Of a DNA stretch of 64,000 bases, positions 15,832 to 24,185 are shown piece after piece. Within the stretch, counting starts at the first letter, position 1. Each line of letters starts with the position of its first letter. The stretch lies in NCBI GenBank assembly GCA_007694905.1, contig REEU01000285.1:1-64000 (forward strand), read 5' to 3'. The notes beneath the pieces were generated by a model. It did not search any database. It had not been told where the DNA came from and saw nothing but the letters and a program-made list of their open reading frames with translations. This DNA comes from Gammaproteobacteria bacterium. Lineage in GTDB: Bacteria; Pseudomonadota; Gammaproteobacteria; Pseudomonadales; Azotimanducaceae. The translations under genes were made by a program, and so were the position numbers.

Positions 15832-17949
15832 TCAGATCACCGCCACAGACGCCGCGAGTAACGCTTCCGAAGCGCTGCTGCCGCCGATGTGCACCTGGTG
15901 TTCGCCGGGCTCGAGGTGCCAGCTCCCGGTCGTCTGCGACCAGTAAGTCAGATCCTCGTCGGGCACGAACAAGGTGACGGTCCGCGTCTGCCCCGGCGCC
16001 AGCGTGAGGCGCTGAAACTGGCGCAGCAGCTTACGCGGTCGCGACACCACGGTACCCGGGAAACTCACATACAGCTGGACGATCTCGTCCGCCGACACTG
16101 CAGCGTCGTTGCGCACCGAAACCGTGGCCTCGATGCCTCCCGCCGCCCGCCGGACGCGCAGGGCCCGGTAGACGAATCGGGCGTAGGACAGTCCGTGACC
16201 GAATGGGTAATGCGCGGGGCTCCCTTCCTGCTCGAGCAGCGTGTAGCCGTGCAGGGGCCCGTACTCGATGGAATCGGCCTCCTTGTCGAAGAACGGATAG
16301 TGGGACTCGTCCCGTGCCAGCGTGAACGGCAGCTTGCCGGACGGCGATACCTCGCCGAACAGCAGCGCGGCCAGGGCGTTGCCTCCCTCCATGCCGCTGT
16401 AGAACGTCTGCAGTACGGCGGCAGCCTGTTCGCTCCACTCACTCATGACCACGGCGGATCCCGCCACCACCACGACCACGGTCCGGGGATTGGCAGCCGC
16501 CACCGCGCGGATGAGTTCCACCTGGGCGTCGGGCAATCGCAACCAGGCCCGGTCACCACCGCGTGGCCGGCTGCGCTTGCGCGAATCCACGTCAGGGCCG
16601 AGGTCCACTTCACCCAGGGAAATGTCGCCGGGGATGAACTCGCCCTCGTCATCGGCCGTGTAACCGACCACCACCACCGCTGCCTCCGCGGTGCGGGCGG
16701 ATTCGGCGGCCAGCGTCGGATCGGACTCGTCCCCGGCCAGCGTGAGATCGGGCCGGCCGAGCGCGGTACCGATGCCTTCCAGAGCGGTCACGACATAAGG
16801 CGGCGCCACCCGACTGGAACCGTGATCCCCGGTGTTCACCAACCCGGCAAGCCGCCCGAACACCGCGACCCGCGACGTCTTCGCCAACGGCAACGTGCCG
16901 TCGTTGCCGAGCAGAACCGCAGACTTTTCCGCCGCCTCCCGCGCCAGCGCGACATGATCGGGGCAGGCAACAAGATCCGCGTGATAGTCCTCGAGCGGAT
17001 CCTCGGCTGCGGCAAAGCGGTACAGCGTACGCAGGATGCGGCCACAGGCGCGATCGACCACGTCCGGCGCGATGTGGCCCTCGTTCACCGCCGCCACCAG
17101 TTTGTCGCCGAAATGAACCGGCTCCGGGTTTTCGATATCCAGACCGGCAGCCGCACCGTAAGGCTGATAGACCCCAAGCACCCAGTCCGAGTGGACGAAG
17201 CCATCGAAGCCCCATTCGTGGCGCAGGATATCGGTCAACAGCGCGCGGTTCTGCCCGCAGTATTCGCCGTTGACCTTGTTGTAGGCGCTCATCACCGAGG
17301 CGCAGCCCGCAGCGATGACGCGCCGGAAATGGGGCAGATAGACCTCGCGCAAGGTGCGCGGATCGACGCGTACGTCGACCTTGAAGCGGGCGTTCTCCAT
17401 GGAGTTGAGCGCGAAGTGCTTCACCGTCGCGATGACGTTGTGGGTCTGGATGCCGCGCGCGAGCGCAGCGCCCATTTCGCCGACGTGAAATGGATCTTCG
17501 CCGTAGGTCTCCTGCGCCCTGCCCCAGCCCGGGTGACGCAGCAGGTTGATGCACACCGCACCGGACAGATTGCAGCCCTGGGCGCGGGCCTCGATGCCCA
17601 TGACCTCGCCGATCCGGCGTTCGAGATCACGATCGAAGCTCGCGCCGCGCGCCATGGACACGGGAAAACAGGTGGACTGACCCCGGGCGACACCGCGGGG
17701 CCCGTCGGTGAACCAAAGCGCCGGCACACCGAGGCGTTCGCAGCCCGCGCCGGCGCGGTAGGGTTCCGTACCCCAGCGACCCTTGGCACGGCGGTACTGC
17801 TCGAAGAAACCGCGGCCGGACATCATGGCCACCTTTTCCTCGAGCGAGGCCGCCGTGAGCACCGTGGCCACGGCGACCTCGATCTCGGCCGCCGACATCC
17901 CCTGCCGCGGCGCGCAGTCCTCGCTGCCGTCTGCGTCCGTGGCGGTCAT
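15832..17949 (-). CDS. Glycoside hydrolase family 3 protein
   Basis: The 705-residue protein has the GH3 N-terminal barrel (LWFTDGPRGV near 79-88, GEDPFHVGEM near 150, KHFALN at 177-182) with catalytic nucleophile Asp255 in FVHSDWVLGV, a second alpha/beta domain (AGSAVVMSEW, QTFYSGMEGGNALA) and a C-terminal fibronectin-III-like domain. GH3 enzymes remove terminal sugars from beta-glycosides. No signal peptide is visible, suggesting intracellular hydrolysis after import. Its ATG overlaps the stop of the TonB receptor (TGATG), so the two are translationally coupled. Substrate is not predictable. Confidence 0.93.
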   Translation of the reverse strand: MTATDADGSEDCAPRQGMSAAEIEVAVATVLTAASLEEKVAMMSGRGFFEQYRRAKGRWGTEPYRAGAGCERLGVPALWFTDGPRGVARGQSTCFPVSMARGASFDRDLERRIGEVMGIEARAQGCNLSGAVCINLLRHPGWGRAQETYGEDPFHVGEMGAALARGIQTHNVIATVKHFALNSMENARFKVDVRVDPRTLREVYLPHFRRVIAAGCASVMSAYNKVNGEYCGQNRALLTDILRHEWGFDGFVHSDWVLGVYQPYGAAAGLDIENPEPVHFGDKLVAAVNEGHIAPDVVDRACGRILRTLYRFAAAEDPLEDYHADLVACPDHVALAREAAEKSAVLLGNDGTLPLAKTSRVAVFGRLAGLVNTGDHGSSRVAPPYVVTALEGIGTALGRPDLTLAGDESDPTLAAESARTAEAAVVVVGYTADDEGEFIPGDISLGEVDLGPDVDSRKRSRPRGGDRAWLRLPDAQVELIRAVAAANPRTVVVVVAGSAVVMSEWSEQAAAVLQTFYSGMEGGNALAALLFGEVSPSGKLPFTLARDESHYPFFDKEADSIEYGPLHGYTLLEQEGSPAHYPFGHGLSYARFVYRALRVRRAAGGIEATVSVRNDAAVSADEIVQLYVSFPGTVVSRPRKLLRQFQRLTLAPGQTRTVTLFVPDEDLTYWSQTTGSWHLEPGEHQVHIGGSSASEALLAASVAVI

Positions 17950-20297
17950 CAGTAGCGTAGCGAGATGCGCGCGCCAAAGGAGCGCTGAGACTCGAAGGTC
18001 AGGAACTGGGCGTAACCACCGGTATCGAAGGACTGTCCGACGATGGCTTCGACGAAGTCCGTGTTGAGGAGATTACGGCCGAACACCGTGAACGTCCCGC
18101 GGCCGTCCCAGAAGTCCACACCCACCTGGGCATCCACCAGGGCGTAGCCGGACAAGCGGGTGTTCGGATCGTTGGTGTTGCTGCCGAGGGTGGAGCTCCG
18201 GTAGCTGACCCCGATCTGACCGAACAGATCGTTGCCGCCTGCCATCGGAACGTCGTAACGAGCGAGCGCATTCACCACCCACTCAGGCGACTGTGCCAGC
18301 TTGCCCCCCGAGAGGTCCTGGAATTCGCCGACGCCGTTGCCGGTGGTATCGATGCAGGCGTCGTCCCCGACCGGCTGCAGCGCATAGCAGGGTGCGCCAT
18401 CGAAGGACCTGAATCGTGCTCGGGTGTAGGCGAGGGCGGTCGACAGCGTGAGCTGGCTGGTCGGCAGCACCGTGATCTCGCCCTCGACGCCCCACGTGCG
18501 CGCCTTGCCGGCGTTCGTGACCGAGAAGATCGAGGTGCCGTCAGGACCGGGCACCAGCGCCTGGGCCTGGAAGTCGTCGATGTTGGAGAGGAACGCGGTC
18601 AGGTTGGTGGTCAGCCTGCCGTCCAGCGCCTGCGAGCGCATGCCGATCTCGTACTGGGTCGGCTTTTCCGGGTCCACCGTCGGCAGGGTGGTACCACCAG
18701 GCTCGGTCGCGTTGATCGTGAGGCCGCTGACAATACCTGCTGCCTTGTAGCCGCGGGTCACGGTCGCAAAAAGATTGAGGTCGTCGTGGACGTAGTACTG
18801 CGCGCCGAGGCGCCAGACCAGGCCGGTATCGTTGTTGGAAGCCGTCAGCGGTGCGGGCGTGACGTTCTGGCCTGCATAGGGGCCGACGCTGCCCGGCGTG
18901 ACCGAACGGAACAGTGCGGCATCGAGTTCGGAGCGCACTACGCGCAGTCCCGCGATGAGCTGCAACTGCTCGGTGAGCCGATACTCACCCTGTCCGAACA
19001 GCGCGTAGTTGGTCTCGTCGAAGTTGCTGCCAAGATCCGTGCCGAGCAGTAAGCCGGGCGGAAGCGCACCGAGCAGGTCCAGCCCGGCCGTGCCCGACTG
19101 GGTGTTGAACTGCTCCATGTCCTGCTTGAAGTAGTAGGCGCCGAGCGTATAGGTCAGACGCTGGTCGCGAGGCGAGACCAGACGCAGTTCCTGGCTGTAC
19201 TGCTGCTGGTCGAGATCGCCACTGTTCACCGCGAGGAAAGGCAGCGGAATGAGGGCTGCATCATTGTTGTCGACGCTCTGCCAGCGCCGATAGCTCGAAA
19301 GTGACACGAGCTGGAAGTCACCCAGGTCCAGGTTGGCCTCGACCAGCGTGCCGTAGCTCTCCATGTCCGACTCGAACGGGCCCTGGGCCGCGATCTCCCG
19401 GTTCGTGGGTCCAGGCGTAATGCCGGCGGCAACCGTCTGCGGACCGATGACCGGAATGCCGAAGCCGAGCAGACCGGTGCCGGGCCCACCCTCCGACGCG
19501 GAGCGCAGCGTCAGGGCACCCGAAGCCTGGTCGCGCCGTGCGTAGTCGGCGCTGACACGCAGATCGAAACTGTCGGTGACATCGAAGTCGAGCCGGCCGC
19601 GGACGCCCCACTCGTCGCGTTCGTTGACCTTGCGCTGAGGCACATCGGGATTGACGTTGGTGATGAAGCCGTCGCGGGTGTTGCGGTAACCGCTGAATCG
19701 GCCACGGACCTGGTCTCCCAGGGGGCCGGACACCGCGCCGGACAGGTTCACCTCGTTCTTCGTGCCATAGGACACGCTGAAGTTCGCACTCGGCGTATCG
19801 CTCGGCGCACGTGTCGTGATCGAGATCACGCCTGCGGAAGCGTTCTTGCCGAACAGCGTACCCTGCGGTCCGCGCAGGACCTCGACGCGCTCGATGTCAC
19901 TGAGATCGAACAGGCCGGCACCTTCCCGCCCGAGGATGACGCCATCGACCGCAATGGCGACACTGCCCTCGACACCGATGTTGAACAGACTGGTGCCAAT
20001 CCCCCGGATGGTGGATGCGGACTGGCGGGCGTTGACGCCGGCTGAGAACGTGAGGCCGGGTACGACGTACTGGAGTTGGTCGAAAGCGTCTATCTGGCGG
20101 ACGTTCAGCGCTTCGCCACCGATTGCAGTGACAGAGATCGGAACATCCTGAATGGACTGCTCCACGCGCTGGGCTGTGACCACCACTTCCTCGATGCGCC
20201 GGTCCGCAGAGCCAGCCTGGGCTACTGCGTGCACGCCGGTACCGAACGATGCCACGGCGACCGCCGTCGCCATGACTGAATGCCTGGGTATGCTCAT
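17949..20297 (-). CDS. TonB-dependent outer-membrane receptor
   Basis: Started at 20297 behind GGGAGAGAG, the protein is 782 residues with a signal peptide (VMATAVAVASFGTGVHAVA). A TonB-box-like IEEVVVTAQR is followed by the plug (DVPISVTAIGGEAL ... RIEVLRGPQGTLFGKNASAG-type segment) and a 22-strand barrel ending in the outer-membrane signal SFGARISLRY. It resembles the FecA-like receptors linked to carbohydrate or secondary-metabolite uptake in proteobacteria. It heads an operon with the GH3 gene and its promoter carries two TetR-type operators, so it probably imports the glycoside or glycan handled by this locus. Confidence 0.93.
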   Translation of the reverse strand: MSIPRHSVMATAVAVASFGTGVHAVAQAGSADRRIEEVVVTAQRVEQSIQDVPISVTAIGGEALNVRQIDAFDQLQYVVPGLTFSAGVNARQSASTIRGIGTSLFNIGVEGSVAIAVDGVILGREGAGLFDLSDIERVEVLRGPQGTLFGKNASAGVISITTRAPSDTPSANFSVSYGTKNEVNLSGAVSGPLGDQVRGRFSGYRNTRDGFITNVNPDVPQRKVNERDEWGVRGRLDFDVTDSFDLRVSADYARRDQASGALTLRSASEGGPGTGLLGFGIPVIGPQTVAAGITPGPTNREIAAQGPFESDMESYGTLVEANLDLGDFQLVSLSSYRRWQSVDNNDAALIPLPFLAVNSGDLDQQQYSQELRLVSPRDQRLTYTLGAYYFKQDMEQFNTQSGTAGLDLLGALPPGLLLGTDLGSNFDETNYALFGQGEYRLTEQLQLIAGLRVVRSELDAALFRSVTPGSVGPYAGQNVTPAPLTASNNDTGLVWRLGAQYYVHDDLNLFATVTRGYKAAGIVSGLTINATEPGGTTLPTVDPEKPTQYEIGMRSQALDGRLTTNLTAFLSNIDDFQAQALVPGPDGTSIFSVTNAGKARTWGVEGEITVLPTSQLTLSTALAYTRARFRSFDGAPCYALQPVGDDACIDTTGNGVGEFQDLSGGKLAQSPEWVVNALARYDVPMAGGNDLFGQIGVSYRSSTLGSNTNDPNTRLSGYALVDAQVGVDFWDGRGTFTVFGRNLLNTDFVEAIVGQSFDTGGYAQFLTFESQRSFGARISLRY

Positions 20298-20341
20298 GCT
20301 GCTCTCTCCCCTAGCCGCATCGATCTGGGCGACCGATACAT

Positions 20342-20403
20342 TCTCCACTTGGAGAGTAAAATCGCATTACAGACATGTCAACTCAGTATCCAAGTGGATA
20401 CTG
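20342..20403 (-). promoter_or_regulatory. Promoter of TonB receptor-GH3 operon with two operators
   Basis: On the minus strand TTGACA (20381-20376) and TACTCT (20358-20353) are 17 bp apart. Immediately upstream of the -35 is a perfect inverted repeat with 9-base arms CAGTATCCA and TGGATACTG (20384-20403, 2-bp spacer). Overlapping the -10 is a second one, TCTCCA-CT-TGGAGA (20342-20355). Both share the CCA-N2-TGG core with sites before the TetR and symporter genes. Two operators bracketing one promoter imply tight repression. Confidence 0.8.
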
Positions 20404-20418
20404 AACTTTTGCGAGGTG

Positions 20419-21717
20419 TTACTGCGGCGGAAAGGGTGGCGGCTCTGGGACCTCGAAGCGCTCGTTCGCAGCCTCGATTGCGCGCAGCATCCGTTCGACG
20501 CGCTCCGGCTCGTCCGGAGCCATGCTGTAGTTCTCACCCGGGTCGCGCGCCAGGTCGAACAGCAACGGGTAGCCCGCAGTCGCCAGCGGCACATCCCATG
20601 TCTTGTAATAGCTACGTACCACTAGCCGCCAGTCACCCATGCGGATCGCAGCGATCTGGTCCTCGTTGAAGAACAGGATCTCCTCGTGCGGCGTATCTGC
20701 ACCCTCACTCAGTACAGGCCAGATGTCCGCACCGTCCAGTTCGAGCTCTTCCGGAACAGAAGCTCCGGCCACGCGGGCCAGCGTAGGGAACATGTCGAGT
20801 CCGGTGACCGCAGCGTCGATCACGCGGTTCGCCGGCAGTCCGGCCGGCCAGTAGGCGATGAACGGGACGCGATAAGCACCTTCCCAGGTCGCGCCCTTGC
20901 GTTCACGGGACGCCCCGGAGGAGCCTTCGAACCAGGGCCCGTTGTCGGAGGTGAACATGATGAGCGTGTTTTCAGCGACCCCCGCCTCCTCCAGCGCTTG
21001 GACGATGCGCCCCATACTCCAGTCGATGGTCTCCACCGTGTCGCCGTAGAGTCCGGCATCCGACTGGCCGCGGAACGGTTCGGCGGCGAACAGCGGGATG
21101 TGGGGAAAGGTATGCGCGAGGTAGACGAAGAACGGGGCGTCGCCAGCCTCTTCGATGAACGCGATGGTCGCGTCGGTGTAGCGTTCGGTCAGCCGCGCCT
21201 GGTCAGCGGGCTCCTCGATGACCTCGTCCCCGTCGTAGAGCGGGAAGGGGATCATGTCATTGGAGTAAGGCACACCGTAGAAGCGATCGAATCCATGGGC
21301 TGTGGGCCAATGCTCGGGCGTATGGCCGAGGTGCCATTTGCCGATCATCGCCGTTCGATAACCATGATTCCGCAGGAGCGTTGCAAGGGTCGTCTCGCTC
21401 TGCGGCAGGCCGTGGGTGCTTTCGGGACGGATGACACCGGCAGCGAGTCCCATGCGAATGGGCTGGCGGCCGGTGAGCAGGGCTGCGCGCGACGGCGTGC
21501 AGACGTTGGCCGGTGCGTAATAGCTCGTCAGTTTCAGGCCCTGTTCCGCCAACGCATCGAGGTTCGGAGTCGAGATCATCGTGGACCCATAAACGCCGAG
21601 GTCGCCGTAGCCGAGGTCGTCGGTGAGGACGAAGATGATGTTCGGCGGCGCATCATCTGCAGCCGTCGCGACCAGCGCGAGCATCAGGGTGACCGCGGCA
21701 AGATACGCGTGCCTCAT
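20419..21717 (-). CDS. Sulfatase (arylsulfatase-type, exported)
   Basis: The 432-residue protein has a signal peptide (LAAVTLMLALVATAA), metal-binding Asp33/Asp34 in TDDLGYGD, and the formylglycine motif CTPSR with Cys73, followed by AALLTG and GKWHLG. C-terminal SDNGPW supplies further metal ligands. Type I sulfatases hydrolyse sulfate esters on sugars or aryl compounds after Cys-to-formylglycine conversion by a maturase (none seen here). The ATG overlaps the stop of the TetR gene by 4 bp (ATGA). The export signal places desulfation in the periplasm or outside the cell, before import. Confidence 0.94.
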   Translation of the reverse strand: MRHAYLAAVTLMLALVATAADDAPPNIIFVLTDDLGYGDLGVYGSTMISTPNLDALAEQGLKLTSYYAPANVCTPSRAALLTGRQPIRMGLAAGVIRPESTHGLPQSETTLATLLRNHGYRTAMIGKWHLGHTPEHWPTAHGFDRFYGVPYSNDMIPFPLYDGDEVIEEPADQARLTERYTDATIAFIEEAGDAPFFVYLAHTFPHIPLFAAEPFRGQSDAGLYGDTVETIDWSMGRIVQALEEAGVAENTLIMFTSDNGPWFEGSSGASRERKGATWEGAYRVPFIAYWPAGLPANRVIDAAVTGLDMFPTLARVAGASVPEELELDGADIWPVLSEGADTPHEEILFFNEDQIAAIRMGDWRLVVRSYYKTWDVPLATAGYPLLFDLARDPGENYSMAPDEPERVERMLRAIEAANERFEVPEPPPFPPQ

Positions 21718-22409
21718 GACTTTGGTCTCCTTACCGCAGCGCGCCTGGCGCGGTGATCGAACAGCAATGTGATGATGGCTTCGGCGTGGGCATCGACGAC
21801 GTCGTCACTGGCCACATCAAGGCCGTAGATGTACTTCATCTCGTTGGCAAGCATGAACATGGACTGGGCTGCCGCCGTGATGATGTAGTTGAAAGAATGT
21901 TCGGGAATGTCCGGATAGACGCCCTCTTCAACGAGCCTCCGGAAGCGTCGGCGCGTCTCCTCGTTGTCAGGCTTGATGAAGCGCTTGACCGCCCAACGCA
22001 AGCGATCCGAATCGCGTATCGATTCCTGCACCATGATCCGGGCATGCTCGGGATGGCGTGCGCAATAGCGGACATAGCGCCGTATCCACGATTTCGTCTG
22101 CTCCAGGGGAGCAAGTTTGGCGTCCTCGGGAGGCGCGGCCATTTCTTCGTGAAGGCGGTTGAAAAGGAACTCGACCGCGGCTTTCCAGAGCCCGTCCTTG
22201 TCCGCGAAGTGGTAGCGGATGAGGCCGTGGTTCACGCCGGCGAATCCGGCGATGTCACGGACGCTGGCACCATCAAAGCCGCGCTCGGCAAACACTTCGA
22301 GGGCACATTGAAGAATCAGGGCGCGGGTCTGCGCCTTCTGCTCGGTGCGAAGATTGCCGACCTTACCGTCACGCTTGGGGTTTCCCGATTTCGAGCGGGC
22401 AGTGGTCAT
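21714..22409 (-). CDS. TetR-family regulator of the glycan locus
   Basis: The 231-residue product, started at 22409, has a basic N-terminal tail, a TetR helix-turn-helix (ASVRDIAGFAGVNHGLIRYHFADKDGLW, about residues 48-75) and a C-terminal domain of the TetR_C type with RYVRYCARHPEHARIMVQES. A start at 22463 would add 18 residues. It is the first gene of an operon with the sulfatase. Its own promoter carries a TATCCA-AT-TGAATA dyad on the -10, supporting autoregulation; sister sites at the receptor and symporter promoters make it the likely repressor of the whole locus, released by a breakdown product. Confidence 0.9.
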   Translation of the reverse strand: MTTARSKSGNPKRDGKVGNLRTEQKAQTRALILQCALEVFAERGFDGASVRDIAGFAGVNHGLIRYHFADKDGLWKAAVEFLFNRLHEEMAAPPEDAKLAPLEQTKSWIRRYVRYCARHPEHARIMVQESIRDSDRLRWAVKRFIKPDNEETRRRFRRLVEEGVYPDIPEHSFNYIITAAAQSMFMLANEMKYIYGLDVASDDVVDAHAEAIITLLFDHRARRAAVRRPKS

Positions 22410-22482
22410 CGGGGAGAGGTTCCTCGCGTCAGCAGCCTGAAAAGCGCCGACCACCCTGAGCACGGCAGCCGCGGAATTTGGT

Positions 22483-22518
22483 TATCCAATTGAATAGCAG
22501 GGAGCGCATGGTCGTCAA
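22483..22518 (-). promoter_or_regulatory. Promoter and operator of tetR-sulfatase operon
   Basis: On the minus strand TTGACG (22518-22513) and TATTCA (22496-22491) are 16 bp apart. The -10 is one arm of the dyad TATCCA-AT-TGAATA (22483-22496), which differs by one base from a perfect copy of the locus operator. Confidence 0.65.
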
Positions 22519-22611
22519 TGCAGGATCGCCAGCCTTGCAGTAACAGCAGGCGGGCACGCGATCGAGGCAACACCGGACGATAGCGCGATCGATTCTGGAC
22601 GGGCATACCTA

Positions 22612-22642
22612 TTGCAGCTAGCCTGCTATCCATATGGATAAT
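22612..22642 (+). promoter_or_regulatory. Promoter and operator of the symporter gene
   Basis: TATCCA-TA-TGGATA (22627-22640) is a perfect 14-bp palindrome 41 bp before the symporter start. It overlaps a -10-like GATAAT (22637-22642); TTGCAG at 22612-22617 could be the -35, though the spacing of 19 bp is long. Confidence 0.7.
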
Positions 22643-22680
22643 CTAATCAGGCAGCCGGCATCACGCCGCGGAGAAGCTCG

Positions 22681-24093
22681 ATGACGGCAGCAGAACCAGC
22701 GGCCGAAAGCCTTCCAACCTGGCGCAAGGCCGGTTACGCCAGCGGAGACCTCGGCCTGAACGTCTACTGGCAGGGCATCAGCCTGTTCCTCTTCTTCTTC
22801 TACACCGACGTCATGGGCATACCGGTGTGGTGGGCCGGATTCACGATCTTCGTCGCCTCGGTCTGGGATGGCGTCACCGATCCGGTGATGGGTGCGATTG
22901 CTGACCGGACACGAACGAAGCGCGGACGCTATCGGCCCTACCTGCTGTTCGGCGCGCCGGTACTGGCGGTGGGTTTCGTCGCCGCCTTTCTGGCTCCGCC
23001 CGGTCTGACCGGCGGCATGCTGGTGGCCTATGCCCTGATTACCCATCTGCTGCTGCGCACGCTGTACACCGTGCTCGCCATTCCCTACGCAGCGCTGTCT
23101 GCACGCATGACGCCCGACAGCTCCGAACGCGGCGCGCTCGCGGGCTGGCGCATGCAGGCGGCGGCACTCGGCGGACTGACCACGGCCTTCGCCACGCCGG
23201 CCATCGTACAACTCATGAGCAACCTCGCAGGCGGTGACCCACGTCTGGGTTGGGCCATGGCCGCGCTGGTCATGGCTGCCACCGCTACTGCGATACTCTG
23301 GTTGTGCTTCGCCACCACCACGGAACCAACGGACACCGAAGCCGCACCCGCCGGTCGCGGCCCAGGGCTCCACGACATCCTGGCTGCGGCCGCGATGCTG
23401 CGACGCAACGGCCCGCTGGCGCGAGTGTTCATCGCCATCATCATGGCGTCGCTGTGCCTCGCGATGATGTCGAAGACACTGCTGTACTGGTTCAAGTACG
23501 CAGTCGGCAATGAGGCGGCGGCGGGACCGGCACTGGCGGTGACACCGCTGGTCCTGCTCGTCATGGCGCCGATCTGGGTGGCGGTCGCGCGCGCCACGTC
23601 CAAACGCACGGCTTTTCTGGCCGGCTGCGGGATTGCCTGCGCGGGCTACCTTGGCTTCTTCTTCCTCCCGATGCATGAACCGTTGGCGATCTACGTCATG
23701 CTCGCGGTCATTGCCATCGGCGCGTCGGCGTTCGCGGTGATGTTCTGGGCGATGCTGCCGGATACCGTGGAGTACGACGAATGGGTATCCGGCGCCCGGC
23801 AGGAAGCGCGCGTATTCGGTTTCGCCACCTTCGCGCAGAAGGCCGCACTCGGTCTCAACGCGCTGCTCCTGGGGATACTGCTGGACCTGATCGGATTTAC
23901 ACCGAACGTGGAGCAGACCGAGGCCACGCTCACCGGCCTGAAGGCAATCATGGGCCTGATCCCGGCATTGGGCGCCGCGGCAACGTTGGTGGCACTGTGG
24001 GGCTACCCCATCGATCAGCGCTTTCACGACGGCCTGCGCGCTTCGATCGCCGAGCGCGATGCGGCCCTGGCATCGACGCGCGCCCCCTCCTGA
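22681..24093 (+). CDS. GPH-family sugar:cation symporter (MFS)
   Basis: The 470-residue inner-membrane protein has 12 predicted hydrophobic segments and the hallmarks of the glycoside-pentoside-hexuronide:cation family: YASGDLGLNVYW at the N-terminus, WDGVTDPVMGAIADRTRTKRGRYRPY in loop 2-3 and a MLPDTVEYDEWVSGAR segment in the second half. These carriers bring glycosides, pentosides or hexuronides in with Na+ or H+. It is divergent from the TetR-sulfatase operon and carries the same operator, so it is the inner-membrane import step of the locus. GGAGAAG precedes the ATG. Confidence 0.93.
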   Translation: MTAAEPAAESLPTWRKAGYASGDLGLNVYWQGISLFLFFFYTDVMGIPVWWAGFTIFVASVWDGVTDPVMGAIADRTRTKRGRYRPYLLFGAPVLAVGFVAAFLAPPGLTGGMLVAYALITHLLLRTLYTVLAIPYAALSARMTPDSSERGALAGWRMQAAALGGLTTAFATPAIVQLMSNLAGGDPRLGWAMAALVMAATATAILWLCFATTTEPTDTEAAPAGRGPGLHDILAAAAMLRRNGPLARVFIAIIMASLCLAMMSKTLLYWFKYAVGNEAAAGPALAVTPLVLLVMAPIWVAVARATSKRTAFLAGCGIACAGYLGFFFLPMHEPLAIYVMLAVIAIGASAFAVMFWAMLPDTVEYDEWVSGARQEARVFGFATFAQKAALGLNALLLGILLDLIGFTPNVEQTEATLTGLKAIMGLIPALGAAATLVALWGYPIDQRFHDGLRASIAERDAALASTRAPS

Positions 24094-24096
24094 ACC

Positions 24097-24124
24097 GCAG
24101 GCCGGCCGGACAACTCCGGCCTGC
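24097..24124 (+). terminator. Hairpin after symporter gene
   Basis: GCAGGCCGG and CCGGCCTGC make a perfect 9-bp stem with a 10-base loop, starting 4 bases after the symporter stop. No T-tract follows. Confidence 0.5.
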
Positions 24125-24185
24125 AGATCGCTGCCCATGACGCTAGGCTGGGGAGCTACCGCTGTTTGATCGCAGGGTGTTTGTC

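Noticed and set aside
15889-17955. 688-residue plus-strand frame
   Set aside because: Antisense to GH3, which has all family motifs; this frame lacks recognisable structure.
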